Assembly (NCBI GenBank): GCA_963693085.1 | Contig: OY856412.1 | Span: 1,123,019,244 to 1,123,083,243, forward strand | Direction: 5' to 3' | Source of the DNA: Alisma plantago-aquatica | Taxonomy: Eukaryota > Streptophyta > Magnoliopsida > Alismatales > Alismataceae | Length of the DNA stretch: 64,000 nucleotides | Shown: positions 48,269 to 60,118 of the stretch, piece by piece | Position numbering within the stretch: position 1 is the first letter of the stretch | How the letters are laid out: every line of letters begins with the position of its first letter | The notes under the pieces: model-generated | Databases searched by the model: none | What the model was told of the DNA's origin: nothing | What the model saw: the letters and a program-made list of their open reading frames with translations, nothing else | Translations under genes and position numbers: made by a program

Positions 48269-49594
48269 TTATTTCACAATAATATCATAATCTAGATGTG
48301 TACACAAAATAGGTTGTTTTTTAAGATCATTTACTTGAGTTTGCAAGTTTAACTTTTCAAGGGAAAGAAGATTACAATTTGCTTCTACAGATTTCAACTT
48401 AATATCATAATCTTCAATAGCCTTTTTGAGATCTTCATTTTGAGATGTGAGAGCAATAAGTTTAGCATTTAACTCATCATTTACCTTATTTGATTTCTTA
48501 AATTTCTTCTTGCACTCAATATATTTCTCATGTGTATCTTGAAGACTAGCAATTAGATCTTCTTTTGGTAGATCAAAAAGACTTACCTCTTCTTCTTCTT
48601 CTTCTTCATTTATTGTAGCAATGAGGCATTCTACTTCTTCTTTTCCATCATCACTATCATCACTTGAATCATCCCATGCAGCTTTATATGCTCTTTCTTT
48701 CTTTTTGTGAGATGATTTCTTCCCTTTCTTGAGTTTTGGACAATCACCTTTCATGTGTCCCTTCTTGCCACATTCAAAGCACCTGGAAGAAGAAATACTA
48801 GAAGTTTTATTAGTTTTAAAACTTTTATACTGCTTACCATTTACAATGAGAGTTTCTTCTTCACTATCATCTTCACTTGTATCATGATTGTTCTTGGTTG
48901 ATGCTTTGAATGCAATGTCCTTCTTCCTCCCTTGTTGAAGTTCACGTTCTCTTCTTTCTTCCTCTTCTAGGGTTGCTTCATGAGCTTCTAGGTTGCCAAT
49001 GAGTTGTTCCATCCTCAGTCGGGTGAGGTCATTTGCTTCTTCAATGGCCGTCACCTTGGGCTTGTATTTGGGAGGAAGTGATCTAAGAATCTTTGATACC
49101 TGATCTTCCTCAAGAACAACTTTACCTAAGGCATTTAAACCATTTACGATAGAAGAGAATTTTGCATACATTTCACTAATAGATTCATTTGGATCCATAC
49201 GGAAATGTTCAAACTTTTGTTTAAGCATACTAACTTTGGAATTCTTAACTTGAACTGTCCCTTCATAAGTTATAGAAAGTCTATGCCATATTTCATAGGC
49301 TGTTTCACAGTTTGATATTCTATTAAATTCTCCTACTGAAATTGAACAATAAAGAATACTTACAGCCTTTGCATTCATTTGAGCCAACTTTACCGTATTT
49401 GCATCCCATTCTGCATATTGCACTTGAGGAAGCTCGTATGGGGTTGACACCATTCTCCATAGATCCCAACTAATGCCTTGGAAGTAGAATTGCATCCTTC
49501 TCTTCCAGTATGTGTAGTTTGTTCTATCAAATGCTGGAGGCCTAGCAACAAGTGTCCCTTCAAGGTTGAGGTTGTTGAGTAACCCGTCACCCAT
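48269..49594 (-). CDS. Copia-type Gag protein, 441 codons
   Basis: This is the retroelement capsid/nucleocapsid protein, which would package element RNA into virus-like particles. Residues 1-200 are the UBN2/retrotran_gag-type region (FDRTNYTYWKRRMQFYF; AYEIWHRLSITYEGT; LRSLPPKYKPKVTAIEE). Lys-rich and acidic linkers follow. A zinc knuckle CFECGKKGHMKGDC lies at 272-285, an Asp/Glu-rich stretch at 308-345, and a coiled-coil-like C-terminal part after 350. The start ATG lies just after the PBS, in the usual place. A TAA ends this frame (48269-48271), and about 25 further codons continue in frame before the A-run frameshift into the second-knuckle frame. No Pol follows. Confidence 0.88.
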   Translation of the reverse strand: MGDGLLNNLNLEGTLVARPPAFDRTNYTYWKRRMQFYFQGISWDLWRMVSTPYELPQVQYAEWDANTVKLAQMNAKAVSILYCSISVGEFNRISNCETAYEIWHRLSITYEGTVQVKNSKVSMLKQKFEHFRMDPNESISEMYAKFSSIVNGLNALGKVVLEEDQVSKILRSLPPKYKPKVTAIEEANDLTRLRMEQLIGNLEAHEATLEEEERRERELQQGRKKDIAFKASTKNNHDTSEDDSEEETLIVNGKQYKSFKTNKTSSISSSRCFECGKKGHMKGDCPKLKKGKKSSHKKKERAYKAAWDDSSDDSDDGKEEVECLIATINEEEEEEEVSLFDLPKEDLIASLQDTHEKYIECKKKFKKSNKVNDELNAKLIALTSQNEDLKKAIEDYDIKLKSVEANCNLLSLEKLNLQTQVNDLKKQPILCTHLDYDIIVK

Positions 49595-49624
49595 TCTTTA
49601 AGACTTGGTTAGAGTTCCTTGAAG

Positions 49625-49640
49625 CCTGCTCTGATACCAA
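49625..49640 (-). other. Primer-binding site (initiator tRNA-Met)
   Basis: In element direction TTGGTATCAGAGCAGGC lies one base past the 5' LTR end ...GGTTTTTCA. TGGTATCAGAGC is the standard plant tRNA-iMet complement used by copia elements. Confidence 0.93.
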
Positions 49641-49641
49641 T

Positions 49642-51054
49642 TGAAAAACCACTAGAGGGGGGGTGAATAGGGTTTTTAAACTGATTTAACAATTATTTAA
49701 CTCAAACAACCAACCACAAAAATATTGGACAAGGGGACAAGGATTTAGAGTGGTTCCAACCTTAGCAAATACTAAGGCAGTCAATCCACTACCCGGTTGC
49801 TTACCCAACTGGGATTTTGAAAGAATCAAATTTTATTACCTCGCAAGGACTTTACATAAAATTACAATTCTTTCACCAAACCCTTCGAACAGCCTTCACC
49901 TAGAAGTAGTTGCACCAACTTTGAAGCAGCCTTCTTGAAGTAACTTCAAGCTCCCCCTTGAAGTAGCCTTCCTCTTGAAGTAGCTTCCCGTTGCAACAGC
50001 CTTCTTGAAGTAGTCCGAAGTCCACCTTCTCCACCGAGAAGAACCTTCTCCAATCCGCATCCTCCAACCCTAGGAGTAGCAAGGAGAATACAAAAGATAC
50101 AAAGGAACAAGAAGGAAAAACAGAAATTACAATACCACTTGTAGCTTAAGGCTTGATTTGCCTATATCAAGCATATAGATCTCCTAACCAATGAATATTG
50201 GAATGTAGGTTTAGTGGATAGGAGATGCTAGCCTATAGGACACGAAATTTGGATCAAGGAAAAGAATAGCCAATGCTAGTGTTGCTCAATTGCTCAAAAC
50301 AGATTGCCAATTGCAAGTGAGCTCAAGTATATGCACAAGTGTATATTTGGTGTCCTATGGCTTGTCCTATTTATAGGAATGGCCTATGGATGCTTAAGGA
50401 CATTCTAGATACTTTCTAGGGGGTTCTAAGTGCTCAATTAGCCGTTAGGTATCCACTAGTTGGTTTAACAACGGCTAGTTTAATTAATTCTGCAGTTGCT
50501 GTCAGAGTCCATCTCGGTTGAGGAATTGTCGACCGAGACACCTACTCGGTCGAAGTTTTGTCGACCGACAGGCTCTCTGGATCAAGTGTTTGCAACGTTC
50601 ATCTCCAACTACCAACTACCTTGTCAGCTATGTCTAACGGCTACCTGGGTCTTTCTCGGTCGAGAAGTTTGTCGACCGAGAGTGTCTCGGTCGAGGAGTT
50701 TGTCGACCGAGATTGACCCTGTTTCAATGTTTCACTTTAAGGCATTAAGTATGTGTATGAGTGTGCATAGGTGACACTATTGGAGGGGATGACCTACCTA
50801 AGTGTAGTGATTGGCTAGGGAAGATCTAACGCTTGATTTACATGATGTCTAAGTACTTGTACATTATATACTTGTACAAGTTTACAATTGATTACATTTC
50901 ATGAAATTTACAAGAATTCAAGCATATAGATTCCCTAGTACTTTGTCATCCACCTTATTCCTACAACACTCAAGTAGCTCGTTAGATCGACAAGAATGAA
51001 ATGTTTGTCATCATCAAAACAAAGGGATTTATCATAATGTCAATTTATCCAACA
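49642..51054 (-). repeat. 5' LTR of the gag-only retrotransposon
   Basis: 1,413 bp, the same length as the left LTR despite a few compensating indels. The promoter should lie here, reading leftwards. It has the same four TCGGTCGA/TCGACCGA stem-loops (about 50510-50712). In one, the left LTR has CCGTGAC where this LTR keeps the pairing CCGAGAC. Confidence 0.95.
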
Positions 51055-51708
51055 ACATCATATCATCAAAACTTATATCATCTATTTCATCTATCACATA
51101 TATATCAAAAAGGCTCTAGACATCTAATCTAGAACTACACTCTCTTCTAGACTGATGTCATTCACTTTCACTTAGGTTGCATGACCACCTCCTACTCATA
51201 AATATGTGGGGACAAATTTTTGTAATACATATATATAATAAAATATTATATAGTTTTTCTCCGATAAAACAAGCATTAGAGAAAACTATCAAGGTTCGAT
51301 CCGATTGGAATCAAAAACCAAATCCTGAAAACGAGTATCCCACACATAGTAGAGAGTATAGTGTCATGAAAACTAGTGAAAAGGGTGAGAACAAGGGGTA
51401 GACTAGTGTAGTTACTCTAGACAATGTGCACAATATGTCTAGGGTTTCTCTTCCCTTGATGTACGTCATTTCCAAATTATGCAATGTCCCATATCGTTAT
51501 ACTACGAGGAAAGAACGACATATAAGTATTTGCTATTCAACAAGCACCAGTCTAGACCTAGTTCTCATACATCTAGGTGCTAACCTAGAGGCTAGGTCAG
51601 ATCTAGTCTCTAAAAGACTACTAATCTAACCCTAAAGATTATTAAGTTCAAGGTTTTCTTTAGTTTGAGTTGCATAATGAGCAAATGTCAGGTTTTGCTA
51701 TTGTTCAT
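51055..51708 (-). other. Internal remnant of an older retroelement
   Basis: The first five bases, ACATC, are the right target-site duplication. The remaining 650 bp lie directly behind a PBS and so should be 5' untranslated DNA of an older element. No coding frame is recognised. Confidence 0.45.
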
Positions 51709-51720
51709 GCTCTGATACCA
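51709..51720 (-). other. Primer-binding site of an older LTR retrotransposon
   Basis: In minus direction TGGTATCAGAGCA, two bases after an LTR end ...GGGGACGTCACA. It is an independent tRNA-iMet PBS, distinct from the one at 49625. Confidence 0.75.
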
Positions 51721-51722
51721 CC

Positions 51723-54700
51723 TGTGACGTCCCCGAATTTTCTAAAACTTAATCTGATGTGTGACGTCCAAATTGAAACCCTCACCTCAGTGAGAATCCC
51801 AATTTGAATACCACACACTAGGCTAAGAAGAAGAAAATCAGAGGAATTCATAAGGAAACAACAGTAGCACATGTACATGAACAATAATAAAACCATACAA
51901 CATATGTTCACCATTCAACATATAATTACAACATGAATTTGTACAACATTTGATATTACATATTGAACAAAAAACTTATACATATACATGTACTACCACA
52001 AAACTACAGGATCTTAAGACAACAGGTCCACCCATACATCAGCTCGCCACACAACTCTCAACTATCCTGGATCTTCAAGAGCATAACCACAACCTAAACA
52101 AAAGATCACATGCGGTACATGTCAGCACAATATTCAAGAATATTTTACTGAGTACGCCTATGTGTCTTTTATATACCTCTCATCATATCTTGGCAATAAG
52201 ATAAAACTAAACTTGGCAGTAATAGAAGAAATATAAGAAAAACGTACTTGAACAAGAATGTTTATTGACAAAAGAGAACACATGTCTTTTAGGCATATTT
52301 TCCATTATATCATCCATGCATTTATTACCTGAGAATTGAATGCATTAAGGCCTTTATGATCTACTACCAAAGAGTTGGATCATTTCACAATGTGATCTAC
52401 TACCAAAGAGTTGGATCACTTCCGAGTACTTTACTACCAAAGAGTTGAAGTACTTCTTTTCCAGCACTTTACTACCAAAGAGTTGAAGTGCTTGGATATA
52501 ATGGAATAGATATATTATGTGTCATGTGTTCATAGCAATAAGTATGGAAAATCAAGAAACATATCATGCAAGAACAATCATTTCATCCAAGACCATATGC
52601 CAAGTATTTTACTACACATATAACACAAGCATATTGTATAATAAGCCAAGTAAGAGGTAATGGCGTACCTTCCAAAGAGACATCCTAATCACATACCACT
52701 GATGTCAACTATGTCCTTAGTCAACCCTGATTAAGACAAGATTACATATCACCATCAGATTCTCATCATCTTACATCTCATCTTAACCCTAATCGTGTTC
52801 ATTAGAGTTTCTCTTAGTTGATTAGAATATGTGTATCATTACTTGTATTCTTATCTTATGATTATCTCACTGATGTCATTTTCCAGATTACAGCTCATTA
52901 TCAAAGTTCATCATCTGAACATCAGGTTCCATATCCTTTTCGTGCACATATTAACCCTAGGTTACATCATTAACCTAGATTAGGGTTTTATAACATGTAT
53001 TAAGATTCATCTTCATATAACATGGATTTTGTTCATCATTATGATCTCATAATTAAAACTGAGGTTTCATATACTGATATGAGCTTACTCTGTGAATTTC
53101 ATCATTTATTGAGCATGTGTGCATTTATTGCATTTTGTTTAGGGTTAAAAGCCCTAATTAGCCATATGGAGTAAATTACATGATTTCGTGCATCATCATC
53201 ATAATCACTGACATCTATTGGATTATAAGCATGAATATTGATTTACTGACATATTCTCATAATTTTAGGCCAATGTTTGATATTTATTATCCATCAATTA
53301 AGAATTTCACAACTAATAAGATATCACTAGTATTAGTACATCAAAATCCTAATATTACACTTCCATCTTGTTCTACACATTTTTCTGATAATTGTGGTAC
53401 CTTATTTGTATTTTTCCTGATAAGCGGGCTAATTTCTATGAATTAAAGAAGATCTGAGCATTTTGGGATATAATTACCTAATGGGCCAATCAGCCGCTGA
53501 CACGTGGCCCTGAGGAGGGCGCACCTCCTCTTGTTGCTGTAGTCTGCTATGAGCTGGTTCTCTCTGAATCAGCTGGTTTATTGTGCCTGGACCTGCCTGG
53601 TTTGAGGCATGAACCGGGTCGGCCTCCTCTCTTTCACTCGCATGGGGGGAGTCCCATGCCTGTGTGAGGCTGGGACAGGGCGCCGCCGCGGTACTCCTCT
53701 TCGACGAGCAAAATGGTTGTCCTCTGATGCTCCTCGCTTCTTACTTTCACTGCATAAGAACTCTCCTGGTCTTGCTACATGTCGTCGACCTCTCTCCTGG
53801 TAGATGCCAACTCCTCCTCACGATCTCGGTGAGGGTCGCCGCAGCAGCTTGCTGCCATGGTGGAGCAAAAAGGGGGGAAATGCCCCTGGTTCCTCCTAGC
53901 TTTAGCCAAGGACTCCAGGAGCTCCGTTAAACCTTCCCGATCTCACTCACCACCTCGATTTGAAGTGGCAAGGTCCGAGAAGATGTGCTGAGCTTGCTCC
54001 TTCTCCTCCGACAAAAATGGGTTGGTCGACCATGGAAACGGCCATGGGAGGCTCCATGGAAACCTATGATGAGGGTGGGGCCTAACTCCCCCAAGCCCGA
54101 GCTTCCTTTTTCCTCTCTCATTTGCTTCAAAACATCCTTCTAACTCCCTATTCTACTCATGGTCGCCACCTACAGTTGCGGTGGAGAAGATAGTAAAAGG
54201 GAGAGCTCGTTCTCCCTCTTGCGTCATCCAAATGGCCTATTTGAGAGGTCTACCGAAACGTCTCCCCGAGAAGTACAACTTATCTCGCACGACCTCCACT
54301 CTGAAACCACGATCAAAGAGGGCAAAGATGTGCGTGGTTGCTTCTCATGGTCAAGGTGTAACCGCAAGGTTGAAGAAGCAATCCTGAACGTCAGTTCTTT
54401 CTGTGCGATGAAGATGGATCCCAGGCTATAGTGAATCTGTGGACTAGCCTAATGGGCCGTGTGACACTGATGATATCTAAACTTAGGCCTCTAAATCATC
54501 AATAAAGCACATTATTTGAAGCATTTCAAATCTAAATAACATCCTCTAGGAACATACAATTGTCACCAAATTTTAACCATGGCTTCCCTATCTCTCAAGA
54601 TACATTCTACTCAAAATTGGTGTCAAAACTCAACTGTTCGACTTGTCCACTAAATTTCCTCAAACAATATTAACTTTGGGATATTAATTATAATATAAAT

Positions 54701-54815
54701 ATCAATCACCATCTGAACTTCACCAAAGCACATGCAACTCTTAAGATAACTCAACATGCATGAATTAACTTATGTCATTAGACATTTATAGATTCCAAAA
54801 GTCCACTCCATCACA
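51723..54815 (-). repeat. Old long LTR adjoining the PBS
   Basis: The PBS-side boundary TGTGACGTCCCCG at 51723 is clear. The far boundary is uncertain; TCACA at 54811-54815 would complete a TGTGA...TCACA inverted end and give about 3.1 kb. The LTR is noncoding, with the stem-loop cluster at 52357-52492 and a GC-richer block at 53470-54430 that may be the transcribed leader. No partner LTR with matching ends was found. Confidence 0.5.
52357..52492. repeat. Four stem-loops with one loop sequence and covarying stems
   Basis: TACTACCAAAGAGTTG occurs four times, each flanked by complementary arms that differ from copy to copy: TGATC/GATCA, GTGATC/GATCAC, AGTACTT/AAGTACT and AGCACTT/AAGTGCT. All four lie within 136 bp. 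Confidence 0.9.
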
Positions 54816-56981
54816 GACGTTATAACCCATTTCTGTACTAGTGATACTTGACACTTGAAATAATGTTAAACAACCTAAAATATAATTGATTATAAGCAGA
54901 CGACCTAACCCTAAGGTTGACATAGGAGAAGTGTAACCCTAATCTCGAATATTGAAACATGATCTTCTAAATATCATGATCTTGACCCTTGATCCAAATA
55001 TTATTAATTTAGGATCTGACTCAAAGGGTTGACCTATTACTCATTGAGATTTTGTCCCTAAATCTTTGGTGAAAGGTATGCTATTATATCTCCTCCTTTG
55101 TTGTATTGAATATACTATTTATGTATCTCTTGATTGTATACTTGGCTATATACTAGGTTGAGCTATTGTTCCCTATTGATTAGTCTTCCATTTTTCCTAT
55201 ATTATATTTTGAGAACATAAATGATATTACCCATTATGACTGCCAGTATATTGATGATGATGATGTTTATAATGTTGATAATGTTGATATTGAGTGCAAG
55301 CGACCTTCTCATTCGGAGGTGGAACCTGTACATTGGCCTCCTATCTCATTTGGAGAGAAGGATCCTGATTACCTCCCCCATCGTGTTGGGGTGATGGAGC
55401 CACACAAAATATATAAGCATGCTTCTCGATTACAACATAATGAGAACTCGTAATAAAAATTTAATTGTTTGAAATAAACATCTTTTCAGATAAATATTGG
55501 ATTTGAAAAAATCACTTGTTATACTTTGTGAATATAAGTCTTGCCAAGTATACTCTTCTGCTATAAACGTTTTACTTATTTTTGATAGTGTACCGTGCAA
55601 TTTCATGATTGTGTCTTGATTTTCTTGATTTTAGGCAAAGCAAATGGAACATTGACTAGATCACTTCCGCACTCAATATACTTTGATGACAAGGATAAAT
55701 ATGCAATATCTCCTCTTTTGTGTTAGTTTGTTCTTTAAATCTCCTATTTTTTAGTTATTATTTCTTATTATCTATGCTAGTCTATGAGATCCTATTGGGT
55801 CACTCAGGTACGGGTGCTTCAATCCTTTTATCATTGTCTAGGCAGTGGGATTGGGATTGGGGTAAAAATAGTTATGTGACAATAACCTTGAATAAATTTT
55901 TAAAACACCATACAAAAGTCAATTGAGTAATGAGGTACTCATAATGATGATAAGGATGTAATGAACAAAGATGATCCTAGCAAACCCAAATGTTTAACTT
56001 TTGGGATGAAAATGAGAAGTAAAGCCCTAAACCTATATGTGAACATATAATTCAAAAGAAACATTCATGTTTAGGATTGATTACTAACTTTTGAAGAGAA
56101 TTGTTATGTTGATACGCAAACCTAATACCCGTTTCCTAGCATAATGTAGGATGGTTAAGTATAAAATCCGTTATGGAAGTAAATTCATTCCAATCAGTTA
56201 TATAACTTTGCGAGAAATGAAAACAATCCTTTAAATGTGAGTGGATGTAACTTTAACCTGCTCCACTCTTTGAAATAAACATTTCAATTTGAAATGAAGG
56301 CCAATATGTAGAGTGTCGCTCCTAATAGTTAGCCTAAAACTCACCATTAGGGGCAACTCAAATAAATGCCCAAGACTATCAATCGTATTCCAGCAAAAGG
56401 AAAATATATATCATGCATAGGAGATTTAAATCAACATTAATGCATGGTGTCTTCTCTTCAAACACGCTTCTACTCGTGTATTCCTTTTTCATACTTCGTT
56501 GGCATCAACCGTACGATCTGACATTTGCAAGAACGAGCCAACAAATAAGTTCCACACAATATATTCGTTTGTACCATTTATTTGTCGCATGGGCTAGGGG
56601 TGAATGAATCTTGAAACCAAATCTTATGCAAAAAACCAGTAGAATCTTTCTAAACTTTGTTGTGACTTTTATTAACAGGTTTCCGTTCCAATATTTAATG
56701 ATTCAGATTGGTCGATCTCTTTGATACGTGATTCACGAGTTGCGTATCGTGTTGCCTAATTAACCATATTCTCCATCATTATACCAAAGCGTTAAAATCA
56801 CGAGTCAGTTTTCAATGCGTCACCTTGTATGACTCCTATAAATGCCATTGGCTCTTACGTAGTGCTCCAGCTCATGGTAAGTCTTCATTAATTGTCTGGA
56901 TGGTTATTTAGTCAATACCCTAAACGGTTTGTTGCTTACTAACCTCGCTGACGCAACCCCACCACAAGTTTGTTCAATATA
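54816..56981. other. Intergenic, no supported gene
   Basis: AT-rich. At about 55270-55450 an open stretch on the plus strand reads VDIECKRPSHSEVEPVHWPP followed by ISFGEKDPDYLPH. It resembles a polyprotein fragment but cannot be assigned. Nothing else is recognised. Confidence 0.4.
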
Positions 56982-57284
56982 TCTATACTACTATAAAAAG
57001 AGCGAGTTTGATGATGCACTCTCCTTGATTCTATCTCTTCTCTCCTTTTTTCAAGGAATTTTGTTCCTACAAATATTTATTCTCACACTCTCTTATTAAC
57101 TTTTATTGTCTTTAATTCTGTATTTCTCTCTCCATTTCACGGAAACAGATCCTTGATTCTCTCCTTTTAAACAACCAACACAAATATCTTTTACCGTAGG
57201 GACCCTTTCACAGACGAATCATCTCCCCACACATTTCTAACAAATTTTATATGTCACGTGCATGTGCACGTGTGCGTTCACTAG
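56982..57284 (+). mobile_element. Mini-Helitron, 303 bp
   Basis: The 5' end TCTATACTACTATAAAAAG is the classic plant Helitron start and is preceded by A. The 3' end has a perfect hairpin CACGTGCA-TG-TGCACGTG (57255-57272), an 8-base spacer and CTAG, followed by T. This is the expected insertion between A and T without target duplication. It has no coding capacity and would need an autonomous helper. Its termini match those of the larger element at 10691-15018. Confidence 0.85.
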
Positions 57285-57400
57285 TACGGAGAAATACCCC
57301 GGTAACACAGTCGCTGCGAGTGGTTCATAGTTGTCTGACCGTGTCCACGGCCATGTCTCCAGTGGCGTGGCGGAGCCACTAAGCGGCACAAGTAGGGCAC

Positions 57401-57482
57401 ATAATCAAATATGTATATTTTGCGGGCAACATGTAGGACACATGCCCTATCTGTTGCCCGCAAAATATACAGATTTGATTAT
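57401..57482. repeat. Foldback with ~31-bp arms
   Basis: The left arm ends in TATATTTTGCGGGCAACA and the right arm begins TGTTGCCCGCAAAATATA. Pairing extends outward through ATAATCAAAT/ATTTGATTAT with two mismatches. The loop is ~20 nt and contains ACACATGCCCTAT. Further out, TAGGGCAC (57393) and GTGCCCTA (57529) are complementary. It is probably a small MITE remnant or a hairpin-RNA source. Confidence 0.75.
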
Positions 57483-57489
57483 ATTTTGT

Positions 57490-59154
57490 TACTAGTCGCA
57501 GATTATTTTGAATGACGAAATATCTCGTGCCCTACCTCTTTCCGAAAAATGAGGTACCACTTTGCTGACTTTCTTCGTTACCTTTGCATTATCTCTTCCA
57601 GCAGTTTCATTGCTCGATAAAGTCATTTATATATTTTATTTACCGTTTCAAATCTTTTCTTTTTAACGACATTCCGTGTTGTATCAAATTCAAGCCGTCC
57701 ATCTTCCCAGATAATAGGCCTGACAACGTTGCTCGCATATCTCTCTGTAGCAGTTCTCATTAATTGAAGCCCTCTCTCGGGTTCATATATTTAGCTTTGT
57801 ATCTTAAATCAAAGATAAAAAACAATTCAGCTGTGGAGTGTCATTATTTTATATGTAAATCGGTTATTTGTTTACGCAAGAAACAATTAACTCGGGTTGT
57901 TTATTTGTTTTGCTGTTGACCAGATAAAAATGAAGACAGATAATGTCAAACTTGTTTTTCATTTGAAAAGTAAGTTAGTTCAAACATTAGTTTGTGTACT
58001 GACCAAAACTTTTGTAGTTCCTTTTTGTGTTTCTAATTAGCTTCACAATTCCCGGGTAATGCACCTATTGACTTCTCTATTTTTTTTTGTTAGGAATGCA
58101 AGGTAGCCAATATTAGTGATCACATATGCAAGGAGAACATGAACAATTCTCACAATTTTGCAAGCACCGTTTGCTCAGATTTAACATGTAATACATGTGC
58201 TATTTTATTGGATTTTGTACTATGATCGACTTTACTCATATATATACAAAATATAGCTATATTGATTAAAATATCATATATGTACCCAAGTATAATCATA
58301 TAGTGATGCAACCACTTAACCTATCATGACAAGATTTTTGAAAAAGAGGCTACAACACAAATCTTGAGGCTTTATATATCAAGTTTCAGAGATGATGTTC
58401 ATGACATGCATCGAGCTTCTATGCATAATTTTTCTTATTGACACTACAATTAAGAACCCTGTCGTAAAAAGTTTAGCAACAATGATCTTGTTCTAATCTA
58501 TCGTGATTCCGCATGTATTGGAATATTTATCTTCGCACAATTTTGTAGGTTCGAAAAAAAATTGGACTATTACATAATATGGTGCCCTACTTCGAAAAAA
58601 AATTCTGGTGCTGGATGAACTTCATTTCTGTACTGGATGAAGTTCCGACAGACTTTCAGATTCCAGTTTCCACGAGTTTTCATTACCTGAGACCAGAATC
58701 CCAAAGGCTCAAAAAACCACTAACGGGCATGCGCCCAGTCTCGTACTGTCTTTTCCTAGGGGGTTGGTGAGTGTATTGTTAGTTGGATGTAGGTAAACCA
58801 TGAGGTGGCCTTGCTGCTTATTCAACGAGAAATGGTCTACGTGATAGCCTTCGAGAAATAAATGCTGAGGTAGTTATCACTCAAGTTGCAACTGAAAAAT
58901 AGAACCGGTTCACACAAACTTTTGACGGACAATGTCGAGCTACGGGAACACAGTTGAATCCTGTGAGGATTGGGGACTCCAGTCCAGTTCAGATAATTTC
59001 AGAGAGTCTTGGTTTTCCTATGTTGCGGCGCGTTATAGCATACAAATTCAACACAGAAAATGACATTCAGTCCCTATATCCTCTTAGAAATTTCTATTTC
59101 GTGCTATCCATTGCGTAAATTGAATGGTTTGTGGCAATTTGGTAAGTATTCATT
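57490..59154. other. Intergenic, no gene
   Basis: AT-rich, with no convincing reading frame, RNA gene or repeat boundary. Confidence 0.5.
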
Positions 59155-59476
59155 AAAGGGTGTTCATTTTTTACCTGCTCGGGTAACTAAGGTTTCGCTA
59201 TTAATGCAATATAAAAAGTAAATATTTGGTCAGAAAAATAATTATCTGGACAAAAAAGTAATTATGTTATAAAAAAAGTAACTATTCGACTAGAAAGGTA
59301 AAATCAGATAGAATACACATCAAAAATTCTGGAACAAATATGTAATTGTATTGTCTGTTACAAATGCAACTATTATGCATGTAATGTAACTATTTGGAAT
59401 GTAATGTAACTCTTTACACGTTTAAAGTAAAAAACTCCAAAAAAAAGTAATTAATTTTGAAGGGGGTAGCTACCCG

Positions 59477-59481
<5 letters not shown>
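59155..59481. repeat. Possible MITE-like AT-rich repeat
   Basis: GTAACTATT/GTAATTA words recur about ten times. The left edge has GCTCGGGTAAC and the right edge has GGTAGCTACCCGC, a weak inverted match. There is no clear target-site duplication. Confidence 0.3.

Positions 59482-59545
<64 letters not shown>
59482..59545. repeat. (TA)n microsatellite
   Basis: About 31 TA dinucleotides. No ladder unit adjoins this one, unlike the tracts at 10624-20640. Confidence 0.95.
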
Positions 59546-59549
<4 letters not shown>

Positions 59550-60118
59550 GATGAACCCTTCTTTAAAAGCAAACTCTGAATGGTTCCTCTAAATTTAATA
59601 AATCACTACAAGAAAGAACTTTATCGTTAACAATCTAAGACAACACAAACCTAGACCTTAATATGCCCCGTTGTACAAACCGTTTACATGATTCAATTCA
59701 CATCGATAACAAGATAAGAGGATGTGTTTCAACACCAATTTCATCGAAGATGTATAATACCTCATATTGTAGTCAAGTGGCATTTCAAAGTTAAAAGGGA
59801 AGGATTCACAAAGATGAGCCATAAAACCTCCCTCCTTCTATATGGATCCTCATGCATTGTTTAATTGAGGAGTAAAAGTGAACATGTCCTACGCAAGCTC
59901 ATGGTAGGACAACCCAAGAAGGTTTGAGTGGGTTCAGTCTAAAAAAATCTTTAACTAGACATGTTGGTGTATATCGCCTCCAGTGACTCCTTACAAGGGA
60001 GACCGTTGTTTGGTTTTACCACTTGGGTTGCATGATGTTTTTTGACATGTGATCTCTTAGGATATTTTGTTTCAATGCCTGCAATAATTGCTTGCATGTA
60101 GATAAAGAAGGCTAAGAG
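59546..60118. other. Intergenic, no gene
   Basis: No supported feature. Confidence 0.5.

Larger units (their letters stand above)
34872..51054 (-). mobile_element. Gag-only copia-type LTR retrotransposon with nested CACTA
   Basis: Two direct LTRs of equal length (1,413 bp) bound the element, each TG...CA in element orientation. ACATC flanks it on both sides (34867-34871 and 51055-51059). The PBS sits left of the right LTR and the PPT right of the left LTR, so transcription runs leftwards. With the CACTA removed the internal region is about 3.5 kb. It holds gag with two CCHC knuckles but no protease, integrase, reverse transcriptase or RNase H. This is the layout of non-autonomous gag-bearing (TR-GAG-like) elements. 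I counted about 27 substitutions between the LTRs, mostly transitions (about 1.9%), so insertion was fairly recent. Confidence 0.92.

Noticed and set aside
53609..54431. Frames of 64-90 codons in a GC-richer block, possibly a small gene
   Set aside because: No start context, splice sites or motifs are seen. The block lies within the LTR-like region behind the PBS and is better explained as retroelement leader.
59155..59545. A further ladder-type MITE next to the (TA)n at 59482
   Set aside because: The CTCGAG-containing TIR and the central GATGAGTG hairpin are absent, so it does not belong to the ladder family.
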